The translations under genes and the position numbers were made by a program. The notes under the pieces were generated by a model that made no database searches, was not told the DNA's origin, and was given only the letters and a program-made list of their open reading frames with translations. From Desulfobulbaceae bacterium (lineage in GTDB: Bacteria > Desulfobacterota > Desulfobulbia > Desulfobulbales > Desulfocapsaceae), in NCBI GenBank assembly GCA_030599175.1, contig JAUVON010000210.1:1-5446 (forward strand): DNA of 5,446 nt, given 5' to 3'. The stretch's first letter is position 1, and the number at the start of each line of letters is the position of its first letter. Shown here piece by piece: positions 1-5,446 of this stretch.

Positions 1-871
1 TAATAATGCAGGGATGCAGGGTTTCTTGATGAATACCAGGCGGGAACTCTTTAAAGACCCGAAGGTGAGACAGGCTTTAGGGCTGGCTCTTGATTTTGAA
101 TGGATTAACAAGTCACTCTTTCATGATCAATATACAAGAACGGACTCTTTTTTCAGCAACTCCAATCTTGCTGCAACCGGGTTGCCCGAAGGCCTTGAGC
201 TTGAATATCTGAACCAGTTTCGAGGCAGGTTGCCTGAAGAAGTTTTTGTTCAACCTCTATCAGCACCGACCACCATTGGAAAACACGGCATCAGAACTCA
301 TCTGAAAATGGCAAAAAAACTTCTCCATGAATCCGGCTGGTCAATCAGGGAAGGGGTCTTAAAAAATCAACTGGGAAAAAAGTTTGAGTTTGATATCCTT
401 CTTGTATCGCCATCGTTTGAAAGAGTGATGGCTTCCTATGTTAGAAATTTAAAAAAACTTGGCATAAAAGTCCATTACAGAACTATTGATCCCACTCTCT
501 ATACGGAAAGATTAAAGACGTTTGATTTTGATATGATTGTCACAACATATGGGCAATCCCTCTCCCCTGGCAATGAACAGCGAAATTTCTGGCATTCGAC
601 AGCTGCTGAAATTAATGGCTCAAAAAATTATGCCGGCATAGAATCTGATGTGGTGGACAGCTTGATTGACTGGATTATCTACGCTGAAAACAGGGAACAG
701 TTGATTGGTGCCTGTAAAGCTCTTGATCGTGTTCTCTGGTATGGCTACTATCTGATTCCTAACTGGTATCTGGACACCCACAGAGTAAGCTATTATAATA
801 AATTCCATTTTCCAGATCAGTTGCCCCTCTACTATAATCCTTTTCAGCTCCTTATGACATTATGGGAATAA
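1..871 (+). CDS. YejA-like ABC transporter substrate-binding protein, C-terminal part
   Basis: This is the C-terminal portion (about 290 residues) of a periplasmic family 5 solute-binding protein (SBP_bac_5), which delivers oligopeptides or similar substrates to an ABC importer. The frame is open to the window edge (codons from base 2), so the ATG at 14 is an internal methionine and the signal peptide and first lobe lie upstream. Recognisable family features are the MQGFLMNTRRELFKD segment, VRQALGLALDFEWINK just after it, the QYTRTDSFFSNS stretch, LAATGLP, and a late aromatic-rich region (residues about 240-285 from the internal Met) containing WYGYYLIPNWY. These resemble E. coli YejA (microcin C/peptide uptake) more than OppA or DppA, as I recall the families. 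No permease or ATPase gene follows, so any yejBEF partners are upstream or elsewhere. The substrate cannot be read from the sequence. Confidence 0.9.
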   Translation, partial: NNAGMQGFLMNTRRELFKDPKVRQALGLALDFEWINKSLFHDQYTRTDSFFSNSNLAATGLPEGLELEYLNQFRGRLPEEVFVQPLSAPTTIGKHGIRTHLKMAKKLLHESGWSIREGVLKNQLGKKFEFDILLVSPSFERVMASYVRNLKKLGIKVHYRTIDPTLYTERLKTFDFDMIVTTYGQSLSPGNEQRNFWHSTAAEINGSKNYAGIESDVVDSLIDWIIYAENREQLIGACKALDRVLWYGYYLIPNWYLDTHRVSYYNKFHFPDQLPLYYNPFQLLMTLWE

Positions 872-965
872 TCGTAATTCTTTGGGATTATCATGTTAGG
901 ATAAACTCGTAAAAAGGGGCACTCAAGGTTCCGGATGGAAAAGTAAAAAGCTTCATATCTAAGAT

Positions 966-973
966 AGGGGGAG
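966..973 (+). promoter_or_regulatory. Shine-Dalgarno that favours a TTG start
   Basis: AGGGGGAG is a purine-rich ribosome binding site. It overlaps the GTG at 973 but stands at normal distance from the TTG at 979, so it decides the start of the small exported protein in favour of TTG. Confidence 0.55.
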
Positions 974-978
974 TGATC

Positions 979-1296
979 TTGTCTCGACCAAAATGGTATT
1001 TTCTTTTTTGCTTCACTGTTCTTTTTTTGCACGGAACAACAGTTTATGGCTATGAAAAGACCATCCATAGTTCGGTTGGGTTTAAGTTGGTCGACGTTAA
1101 TATGGACAGCTACCTGGATATATCGATTAAGGAACTTGCTGCTTCAAACGAGGTATACAGTTGCTGGATCTATGACCCTGAAACAGGCCGGTACCCAAAT
1201 GAAGTATCACTGCAACTGTTCAATCCCGAATATGATGTTGAAAGACAACAGGTCGTTGAACGGATCAATATTTCAGCCTATATGGACAGACACTAG
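979..1296 (+). CDS. Small exported protein, XAC2610/FG-GAP-like
   Basis: This gene encodes a short protein of about 105 residues. Its N-terminus is basic then hydrophobic (SRPKWYFLFCFTVLFLHG), a likely signal peptide with possible cleavage after VYG, so the product is probably periplasmic or secreted. The mature part has the pattern FKLVDVNMDSYLDISI followed by YSCWIYDPETGRY and LFNPEYD. From memory this matches XAC2610-related proteins (DVNFDGYxD, then W-x-Y-D/N-P-x-T-G-x-F, then L-x-NP-x-F-D). The DxNxDxxxD spacing could bind calcium, although the usual glycine after the third Asp/Asn position is serine here. A GTG at 973 is in frame, but it overlaps the AGGGGGAG at 966-973; TTG at 979 sits about 7 bases after AGGGGG and is preferred. 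The protein stops soon after the NPxYD motif, earlier than I expect for the family, so it may be C-terminally truncated. Function is unknown; inhibitor-like or adhesion roles would be guesses. Confidence 0.65.
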   Translation: MSRPKWYFLFCFTVLFLHGTTVYGYEKTIHSSVGFKLVDVNMDSYLDISIKELAASNEVYSCWIYDPETGRYPNEVSLQLFNPEYDVERQQVVERINISAYMDRH

Positions 1297-1363
1297 CTGA
1301 CTGTAGAGATATTTGTCAAATCAAACAAGGAACCGGCTTTTGGAAATGATCGGTTTAAGGGAT

Positions 1364-1425
1364 TCGCCTGGAGGCCAGGCTCCTACATGAAATCCATCCC
1401 CTGTAGGAGCCTGGCCTCCAGGCGA
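1364..1425. repeat. REP/BIME-like inverted repeat pair
   Basis: Bases 1364-1387 and 1402-1425 are perfect reverse complements (24 bp) around a 14-base spacer. Each arm also folds on its own: the left arm has GCCTGG-AGG-CCAGGC (1366-1380) and the right arm GCCTGG-CCT-CCAGGC (1409-1423), 6-bp stems with 3-base loops. On each strand the hairpin is preceded by GTAG plus GA, the tetranucleotide-plus-hairpin layout of REP sequences recognised by RAYT (REP-associated tyrosine) transposases. The two units face each other, as in a BIME. The transcript could form either one long hairpin or two small ones, which may affect mRNA stability or readthrough. No RAYT gene is in the window; such elements are typically mobilised in trans. 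Confidence 0.8.
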
Positions 1426-1480
1426 TTGATAGAATTACATTAACAGATGGTTGCTTACAGAGACCCCTGTGGAGCGAAAA

Positions 1481-1486
1481 GATAAT
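1481..1486 (+). promoter_or_regulatory. Possible -10 element for tsaE operon
   Basis: GATAAT differs from TATAAT at one position and lies about 42 bases before the tsaE ATG. No good -35 hexamer stands at 16-18 bases upstream; the nearest candidate (TTACAG, 1455-1460) is a poor match with a 20-base spacer. This is a weak guess resting on position and AT-richness. Confidence 0.2.
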
Positions 1487-1505
1487 ATTTAATTTTACTC
1501 TGACC

Positions 1506-1524
1506 CCATTTACCGCCATTTACC
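1506..1524 (+). repeat. Direct repeat CCATTTACC x2 before tsaE
   Basis: Two identical 9-base copies (1506-1514 and 1516-1524) are separated by one G and end three bases before the tsaE ATG. They occupy the place where a Shine-Dalgarno would be expected, and neither copy resembles one. The preceding TTTTACTCTGACCCCATTT block reminds me of a short motif often seen in bacterial intergenic DNA near transposase genes; that is recollection, not a search. Confidence 0.6.
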
Positions 1525-1527
1525 ATC

Positions 1528-2022
1528 ATGTTAGAAGAATATATATTCAATCTGAGCACTCTTCACGACACCAAAAAGTTAGGTGTCGGCATTGGCGATA
1601 TTGCACTGCCGGGAGATGTGATCTGCCTTTATGGTAATCTCGGTGCCGGTAAAACGACCCTTACTCAGGCAATAGCACGTGGACTTGGTGTGCCCTCTCA
1701 CTGTTATGTTACAAGCCCTTCTTATACTATTATGCATCAGTATAGCGGAGTAATCCCTCTCTACCATATGGACTTCTATAGATTGAATGATTCCGGCGAT
1801 GTTATTGATCTTGGTTTTGAAGAGTATTTTTATCTCGATGGGTTAACTGTGATTGAATGGAGTGAAAGGGCTGAGGATATCCTTCCTCGTGATCGAATAT
1901 CGATTGTTATCAGCGTGAACAAAAATCAGGAAAGGACAGCACGATTTTTCACTTTAAATGATGCTTTGGCAAGACGTTTTGAAAAGATGTTGGCTAAATT
2001 ATTGAAAATAGAGAAACCATAA
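1528..2022 (+). CDS. tsaE: tRNA threonylcarbamoyladenosine biosynthesis ATPase TsaE
   Basis: TsaE is the P-loop ATPase of the bacterial TsaB-TsaD-TsaE complex, which installs N6-threonylcarbamoyl on A37 of ANN-decoding tRNAs in the cytoplasm; ATP hydrolysis by TsaE supports turnover. At 164 residues the length is normal for the family. The Walker A motif is GNLGAGKTT (36-44), followed by TSPSYTIMHQY (62-72, the TSPTF-type switch), HMDFYRL (80-86), the LGFEEY segment (95-100), and EWSER (110-114, Walker B-like region). All key residues seem intact. ATG 1528 is the only usable start: in the same frame an upstream TGA at 1501 is followed by no start codon, and no Shine-Dalgarno is visible. The gene is followed after 5 bases by the YcaO-TPR gene, suggesting one transcript. 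tsaB and tsaD are not in the window. Confidence 0.96.
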   Translation: MLEEYIFNLSTLHDTKKLGVGIGDIALPGDVICLYGNLGAGKTTLTQAIARGLGVPSHCYVTSPSYTIMHQYSGVIPLYHMDFYRLNDSGDVIDLGFEEYFYLDGLTVIEWSERAEDILPRDRISIVISVNKNQERTARFFTLNDALARRFEKMLAKLLKIEKP

Positions 2023-2027
2023 CTACA

Positions 2028-3875
2028 TTGATTGATGATCAGTACTTTTTGAGCATCCCCGGAAAGTTTGCAAAGGAATTAATAAATTTACATTCAGTCA
2101 TAACCAGGCAGATAAACAAAATAATGGAAAAAAAATCAATTCAGTTTGAAGATTGTTTCAAGGCATATACTACAGATCAGGATAAGGCAATTACTCCGGA
2201 AGAGACGCTGGATTCTTTTTACAAAACAGTTGAAAGCCTCGATTTGAAAATCCTCAGCGAAGTAAAACGGATTGATAATGGTCGCCTCGATATACCAGTC
2301 TATTTCAGTGTTTGTGGTGAGGATGCATTATCCTTGACAGGAACCAAGAAACAGATGGGTAAAGGCGCTTCTTCCATACAGGCTGAAGCCTCAGCCTGTA
2401 TGGAACTGGCTGAGAGATTTTCCTTTTTTTCATTTAAAAGTGAAAGTGGTAATTTTGTTCAAGGAGATTATAAAACAATGATCAAGGCCGGATATCCTGT
2501 CCTTGATATGCAGCACCTTCTCGATTCAGTTCATGATGTAAATACGGAAATTGAACTGCTGGAGCAACTGCTGGAAGACATCCCGATGCAGTGGACATGG
2601 GCTACCAATATAAGTTTAAAAGAGGAGATTCTTATCCCTTTCTCCTGGTTTTATGCAATCAATGAATTTAACGGACCCTCTGCAGGTAACACCCGTGAAG
2701 AGGCTGCATTGCAGGGAATATGTGAAATAGTTGAAAGGCATGTCTGCTCACTTGTCAATAATCAAAAGCTTGAGACTCCGGAAATTGATAAAGATTCGAT
2801 CAGAGATAAAATTGGTCGGATGTTAATTAAAAAGTTTGAAGATAATAATATTGAGCTCTACCTCAATGACTTTACTCTTGATACGGGACTCTGTACTGTG
2901 GGGGCCCTTGCAATTGACAGATCTACATTTCCGGGCAGAAGTGAGATAGTCTATACTGCCGGTACAACGCCTGACCCTGAAAAGGCTCTTATAAGAGCGG
3001 TCACCGAGGTTGCTCAGTTAGCCGGGGATTTTAATACTGACTCCAATTATGTTGCCTCCGGCCTGCCCAAGCCGTTGTCAATGGAGGAGGTGGACTATCT
3101 GACCGAAACATCAACCAGGATCACGATTCAGGATATGAATAATCTCTCGGATAACAATATGAGAGTTGAAATTGATAATTGTATTGAAGCATTAAAGAAC
3201 ATTGGCATGGAAATTTTTATGCTAGATGTCACCCATGACGGGTTGAAAATCCCGGCACTTTACACAATTATTCCCGGTGCACATTTCAGGGAGAGGTCAA
3301 GGGTTAAGGATGCAGGTCTTTTTGCTGCAAAATTAGTAATGGATCTTGTGACGGATTCTGAACTGCTTGAAAAGAAATTTCGAAAAATGGAAGAACTCCT
3401 GCCCAAGGCATACTACCTTGAGTTTTACAGAGGCCGCAACTTTGTGAATATGGGGTTTCCTGAATCTGCTATTAACCATTTTGATAACGCACTTGCGCTT
3501 AAACCTGAACAGGAGGATCTTCCCTATATCTATTCCTATAAGGGCAGTTGTTTAAAGGATCTTGAAAGAGTTGAAGAGGCAATTGAAGTATTAAAATGTG
3601 GCCTGCAGGAAGATGAAGAGAGACCTGATCTGCACAATACATTAGGTGTCTGTTATTTTAAAAAACAGGAATATGAAAAAGCTATAAGCCATTTCAAAAG
3701 AGCTGTCGATCTTAATCCGGCCTCAGGAATTGACTATGCCAATCTTGGAGTCAATTATCATAAAACAGGGGAAAATGAACTGGCTGCAGAGTTTCTGACT
3801 TTGGCCTTAACCCTCGATTCAAGTCTCGATTTTGCACGTGATCTGTTGAATCAGCTTGTGGAAAAGGACGAATAG
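2028..3875 (+). CDS. YcaO domain protein with C-terminal TPR repeats
   Basis: This is a YcaO-family protein of 615 residues. YcaO enzymes use ATP to phosphorylate a peptide backbone amide, giving azolines, thioamides or amidines; E. coli YcaO has instead been linked to RimO methylthiolation of ribosomal protein S12. Conserved blocks are KQMGKGASSIQAEASACMEL with AERFSFF (109-134; E126, E129, R130), NTREEAALQGICEIVERHV (221-239; E225, E233, E236, R237), and PDPEKALIRAVTEVAQ (315-330; E327, Q330), matching the SxxxExxER and ExxQ-type ATP/Mg sites. Residues about 461-605 form about four TPR units (e.g. HNTLGVCYFKKQEYEKAISH), probably for protein binding, in place of the PxPxP tail of azoline formers. 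The TTG at 2028 lies 5 bases after tsaE without a clear ribosome site; M33 (ATG 2124) is an alternative start just before the conserved region. No TfuA, E1-like partner or precursor peptide is adjacent, so the substrate is unknown. Confidence 0.93.
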   Translation: MIDDQYFLSIPGKFAKELINLHSVITRQINKIMEKKSIQFEDCFKAYTTDQDKAITPEETLDSFYKTVESLDLKILSEVKRIDNGRLDIPVYFSVCGEDALSLTGTKKQMGKGASSIQAEASACMELAERFSFFSFKSESGNFVQGDYKTMIKAGYPVLDMQHLLDSVHDVNTEIELLEQLLEDIPMQWTWATNISLKEEILIPFSWFYAINEFNGPSAGNTREEAALQGICEIVERHVCSLVNNQKLETPEIDKDSIRDKIGRMLIKKFEDNNIELYLNDFTLDTGLCTVGALAIDRSTFPGRSEIVYTAGTTPDPEKALIRAVTEVAQLAGDFNTDSNYVASGLPKPLSMEEVDYLTETSTRITIQDMNNLSDNNMRVEIDNCIEALKNIGMEIFMLDVTHDGLKIPALYTIIPGAHFRERSRVKDAGLFAAKLVMDLVTDSELLEKKFRKMEELLPKAYYLEFYRGRNFVNMGFPESAINHFDNALALKPEQEDLPYIYSYKGSCLKDLERVEEAIEVLKCGLQEDEERPDLHNTLGVCYFKKQEYEKAISHFKRAVDLNPASGIDYANLGVNYHKTGENELAAEFLTLALTLDSSLDFARDLLNQLVEKDE

Positions 3876-3887
3876 TTTAACTGCAGC

Positions 3888-4589
3888 ATGATGAATATTC
3901 CTGATTCAGAAAAAATATCCGCTTACAGCCACGCAGCGACAGTACCGATAATGGTAATGGGAACTGTCATATTGCTGGTTATTTCATCCGGTAATACTGC
4001 AGCTCAGATCGTCTCTTTAGTTTATGGACTGTCGGGAATCTTTCTTTTCAGTGCGAGTTTTTTGTATCATTCCAATAAACAGATAGAAAATGATAATTCA
4101 TTCTGGAGAAAACTCGATCACACTGCCATTTTTTTTCTCATTGCTGGAACCTATACTCCTATCTGCTTTTTATATCTTGACGGGAAAATGAAGTGGGGGA
4201 TACTGATTGCTCAATGGTCCCTTGTACTTTTCGGAACTGTGTTCAAACTTATTTTTATTAATGCACCACGATTTATCGGCACTCTTATTTATCTTCTTAT
4301 GGGCTGGATTGTTCTTGTTCCTATAACTACTCTGTTTCGAACAATGGAGTCGGCATCCTTCATTCTTTTAACAGCTGGTGGAATTTCTTATACCATCGGA
4401 GCGGTGATTTACGCTTTAAAGAGACCTGATCCTTTTCCCGGTTTTTTCGGATTCCATGAGATTTTCCATATCTTCGTTACTGGAGGTGCAATATTGCATC
4501 TTTTGACGATTATCTATGGGTTTAAAAGATATTTTAATAACAGCGAAGCGGTGTCATCGTTGTTGCAATTTTTCTATCATTTAGTGTAA
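3888..4589 (+). CDS. Hemolysin III / PAQR-family membrane protein
   Basis: This 233-residue integral inner-membrane protein has about seven hydrophobic helices (roughly 15-34, 38-60, 78-96, 102-124, 128-149, 157-176, 189-211). It carries the PAQR metal-site signature: S57 and H61 in SASFLYHS, D77-H78 in LDHTAIFFLIAGTYTP, and H190/H194 in GFHEIFHIF. In adiponectin receptors the matching His residues hold zinc and support ceramidase-like hydrolysis; bacterial HlyIII members have been linked to lipid or membrane homeostasis, and the haemolysin name is historical. Length and motifs are complete. Start is ATG 3888 or the adjacent ATG 3891; neither has a good Shine-Dalgarno, and the gene begins 12 bases after the ycaO stop, so translation is probably coupled. 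Its functional link to the YcaO protein is unclear. Confidence 0.93.
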   Translation: MMNIPDSEKISAYSHAATVPIMVMGTVILLVISSGNTAAQIVSLVYGLSGIFLFSASFLYHSNKQIENDNSFWRKLDHTAIFFLIAGTYTPICFLYLDGKMKWGILIAQWSLVLFGTVFKLIFINAPRFIGTLIYLLMGWIVLVPITTLFRTMESASFILLTAGGISYTIGAVIYALKRPDPFPGFFGFHEIFHIFVTGGAILHLLTIIYGFKRYFNNSEAVSSLLQFFYHLV

Positions 4590-4661
4590 ATTTCTTTGGC
4601 TCAAAGATAACTGGAAAAGGCTTATTGAAGTTGTATTTGCTGATGGCAGAAGGGTCGGGTT
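4590..4661 (+). pseudogene. Possible start-less coding remnant
   Basis: One frame from after the TAG near 4581 to a TAA at about 4681 translates as a coding-like stretch including FLWLKDNWKRLIEV and then VFADGRRVGFLCRPER, with mixed charged and hydrophobic residues, but has no ATG, GTG or TTG to start it. I do not recognise a family. It may be the tail of a decayed gene or simple chance in a 111-base gap. A weak GGTCG/CGACC stem (4653-4673) overlaps it. No cobalamin riboswitch core was recognised here, and the gap is short for one. Confidence 0.2.
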
Positions 4662-4689
4662 CTTATGTCGACCGGAACGTTAATGGGTC

Positions 4690-4695
4690 AGAGGT
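4690..4695 (+). promoter_or_regulatory. Shine-Dalgarno of cobC
   Basis: AGAGGT ends 5 bases before ATG 4701 and fixes that codon as the start; it is the clearest ribosome site in the window together with that of cobT. Confidence 0.7.
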
Positions 4696-4700
4696 AAAAG

Positions 4701-5285
4701 ATGAATAAGGAATTGTATCTATTACGTCATGGAGCCACACCACTAAACGGTTTATATGTTGGTTCAACAGATGTTTCTCTGGCTGATGAAGGGAGGGAAC
4801 AAGTCCTTCGAACCGGCAGAATTCTTGCTTCGATGCATATAGATCTGGTTTTCTGCAGCCCAATGAAACGGTGCAGAGAAACAATGGAACTTCTCTCTCT
4901 TGATGCACCCTTGGAAATTATAGACAATTTGAGAGAAATTGATTTTGGCAGATGGGAAGGGCACAGTTTTGAAGAAATCACTACTACGGATCAAGAGTTG
5001 ATTGAGAATTGGCGGATAAGTGGTGAAACTTTCTGTTTTCCTGACGGGGAATGTATCAAAGATTTTAACAAGAGGGTTGAACTATTTTCCCGGAGAGTGG
5101 TGGCCTCAACAAAAGAAAGAATTCTAATCATCGCTCATGGCGGAACAATTCGACATTTACTCTGCACCTTTCTTGGTCTTTCCCCGGAGAAGAAAATGAT
5201 ATTCGAGATTCAACCGGGGTGTTTCTCCACCGTTACACTTTATGGTGATCTCGGTGTTTTGACTAGTTTGAATGTCAAAGGATGA
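4701..5285 (+). CDS. cobC: Histidine phosphatase, alpha-ribazole phosphatase (CobC-like)
   Basis: This is a 194-residue cytoplasmic member of the phosphoglycerate-mutase-like histidine phosphatase superfamily. CobC-type members remove the 5' phosphate from alpha-ribazole-5'-phosphate (or adenosylcobalamin-5'-phosphate) during nucleotide loop assembly. The catalytic core is complete: LLRHG (7-11) with phospho-accepting H10, SPMKR (53-57) with R57, LREIDFGRWEG (77-87) with E79, and AHGGTIRH (145-152) with H146. The YVGSTDVSLADEGREQ segment (19-34) and the REIDFGRWEG form are typical of CobC rather than glycolytic mutases. ATG 4701 has a good Shine-Dalgarno. The decisive context is the start of cobT 70 bases downstream. 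On sequence alone a general broad-specificity phosphatase would also be possible. Confidence 0.87.
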   Translation: MNKELYLLRHGATPLNGLYVGSTDVSLADEGREQVLRTGRILASMHIDLVFCSPMKRCRETMELLSLDAPLEIIDNLREIDFGRWEGHSFEEITTTDQELIENWRISGETFCFPDGECIKDFNKRVELFSRRVVASTKERILIIAHGGTIRHLLCTFLGLSPEKKMIFEIQPGCFSTVTLYGDLGVLTSLNVKG

Positions 5286-5355
5286 TGGCGTCTTAAAAAG
5301 ATCTTAAGCATCTGGTATCTCAGAAAACATCAAACATTAGACAAAGGAATTTACT
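5286..5355. other. cobC-cobT spacer
   Basis: The 70-base spacer holds a short symmetric patch (AAGATCTT, with CTTAA/TTAAG around it) but no strong stem with a U-run, so no terminator is called and cobC-cobT cotranscription remains likely. It ends in the ribosome site of cobT. Confidence 0.5.
5343..5348 (+). promoter_or_regulatory. Shine-Dalgarno of cobT
   Basis: AAAGGA lies 7 bases before GTG 5356, ideal spacing; it supports the GTG start of a gene that is otherwise only 30 codons long in this window. Confidence 0.7.
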
Positions 5356-5446
5356 GTGAGCTTACTGGAAAGAACAGTCGATAAAATATCTCCGCAGAAT
5401 TCAGAGGTGAGAGAATTGGCTGAAAACCGCCTCAACAATCTCGCAA
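5356..5446 (+). CDS. cobT: Nicotinate-nucleotide:dimethylbenzimidazole phosphoribosyltransferase, N-terminal fragment
   Basis: The first 30 codons of a gene that runs off the window. The translation begins MSLLERTVDKISPQNSEV and continues to AENRLNNLA. CobT proteins commonly open this way: a short helix L-L-E-x-T-x-x-x-I, then P-x-(D/N), then a helix ending in R-L-(D/N)-x-L before the TKPPGSLG or MPxWALG region, which would lie just beyond the edge. CobT transfers phosphoribose from nicotinate mononucleotide to the lower-ligand base, giving alpha-ribazole-5'-phosphate, the substrate that a CobC-type phosphatase acts on. The GTG start is backed by a well placed AAAGGA. The call rests on a short N-terminal match plus the neighbouring cobC. 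Confidence 0.75.
   Translation, partial: MSLLERTVDKISPQNSEVRELAENRLNNLA

Larger units (their letters stand above)
1297..1527. other. Intergenic region with REP-like element and tsaE leader
   Basis: This 231-base gap has no supportable gene. Its first 67 bases are unremarkable; the frame of the preceding gene stays open after the TAG through much of the repeat but shows no family similarity. The middle (1364-1425) is a perfect inverted repeat. The last part (about 1441-1527) is AT-rich, contains a possible -10 element and ends in a short direct repeat just before the tsaE start. No U-tract follows the inverted repeat, so it is not a classical intrinsic terminator. Confidence 0.7.

Noticed and set aside
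868..891. ATAATC/GATTAT stem after the yejA-like gene as a terminator
   Set aside because: Only 6 AT-rich base pairs with a 12-base loop and no T-run downstream.
620..1068. Minus-strand open frames over the yejA-like gene end and the following gap
   Set aside because: Low-quality translations, mostly antisense to real coding sequence, with no supporting start signals.
1046..1300. 84-codon + strand frame overlapping the small exported protein gene
   Set aside because: It lies in another frame of a gene with a signal peptide and family-like motifs, and its translation shows no domain or sensible composition.
1364..1440. Intrinsic terminator at the large inverted repeat
   Set aside because: The stem is strong but is followed by mixed sequence (TTGATAGAATTACATT) rather than a T-run, and the arms have the REP layout.
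2028..4589. RiPP-type biosynthetic cluster around the YcaO protein
   Set aside because: No precursor peptide, TfuA, E1/ocin-ThiF-like partner, dehydrogenase or dedicated exporter is visible; the TPR tail points to a different type of YcaO.
4663..4994. Three - strand open frames opposite cobC
   Set aside because: They are antisense to a gene with a complete catalytic motif set, have no ribosome sites and resemble no family.
5292..5315. Hairpin between cobC and cobT as a terminator
   Set aside because: The symmetric patch around AAGATCTT pairs over only a few AT-rich bases and lacks a T-run.

Overview
The window reads as a piece of a bacterial chromosome, probably from a Gram-negative deltaproteobacterium-like lineage (Desulfobacterota). 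This is an inference from three things: a YejA-type periplasmic peptide-binding protein, a YcaO protein carrying TPR repeats, and a CobC/CobT pair of this style. The DNA is moderately AT-rich by eye. Every supported gene is on the + strand, and no RNA gene, CRISPR array or insertion sequence with a transposase was recognised.

Layout. Positions 1-871 hold the C-terminal part of a YejA-like family 5 solute-binding protein. A small exported protein follows at about 979-1296; it resembles XAC2610-type proteins and probably starts at TTG. The 231-base gap at 1297-1527 contains a perfect 24-bp inverted repeat whose arms are each a small hairpin with GTAG at its foot, i.e. a REP/BIME-like element. 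It also contains a direct repeat directly in front of the next gene. From 1528 to 4589 three genes are closely packed: tsaE (tRNA t6A biosynthesis ATPase), a 615-residue YcaO-TPR protein starting at TTG 5 bases after tsaE, and a hemolysin III/PAQR-family seven-helix membrane protein 12 bases further on. After a 111-base gap come cobC (alpha-ribazole phosphatase-like) at 4701-5285 and the first 30 codons of cobT at 5356-5446, which runs off the window.

How the genes fit together. cobC and cobT act in the lower (nucleotide) loop assembly of cobalamin: CobT makes alpha-ribazole-5'-phosphate and CobC-type phosphatases remove a phosphate in the same branch. The histidine phosphatase alone would be ambiguous; the start of cobT next to it is what supports the CobC call. 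TsaE and YcaO-TPR form an apparent translational unit. TsaE serves tRNA modification, and E. coli YcaO has been linked to RimO-dependent methylthiolation of ribosomal protein S12, so a role for the YcaO-TPR protein in modifying the translation apparatus is a reasonable but unproven guess. No TfuA, cyclodehydratase partner or precursor peptide is visible, which argues against a classical azoline or thioamide natural-product cluster within this window.

The most interesting items are the partnerless YcaO-TPR protein in a tsaE operon, the REP-like element just upstream of a tsaE that lacks a visible Shine-Dalgarno, and a start-less coding-like remnant between the PAQR gene and cobC. Nothing in the window clearly demonstrates a wholly new system.
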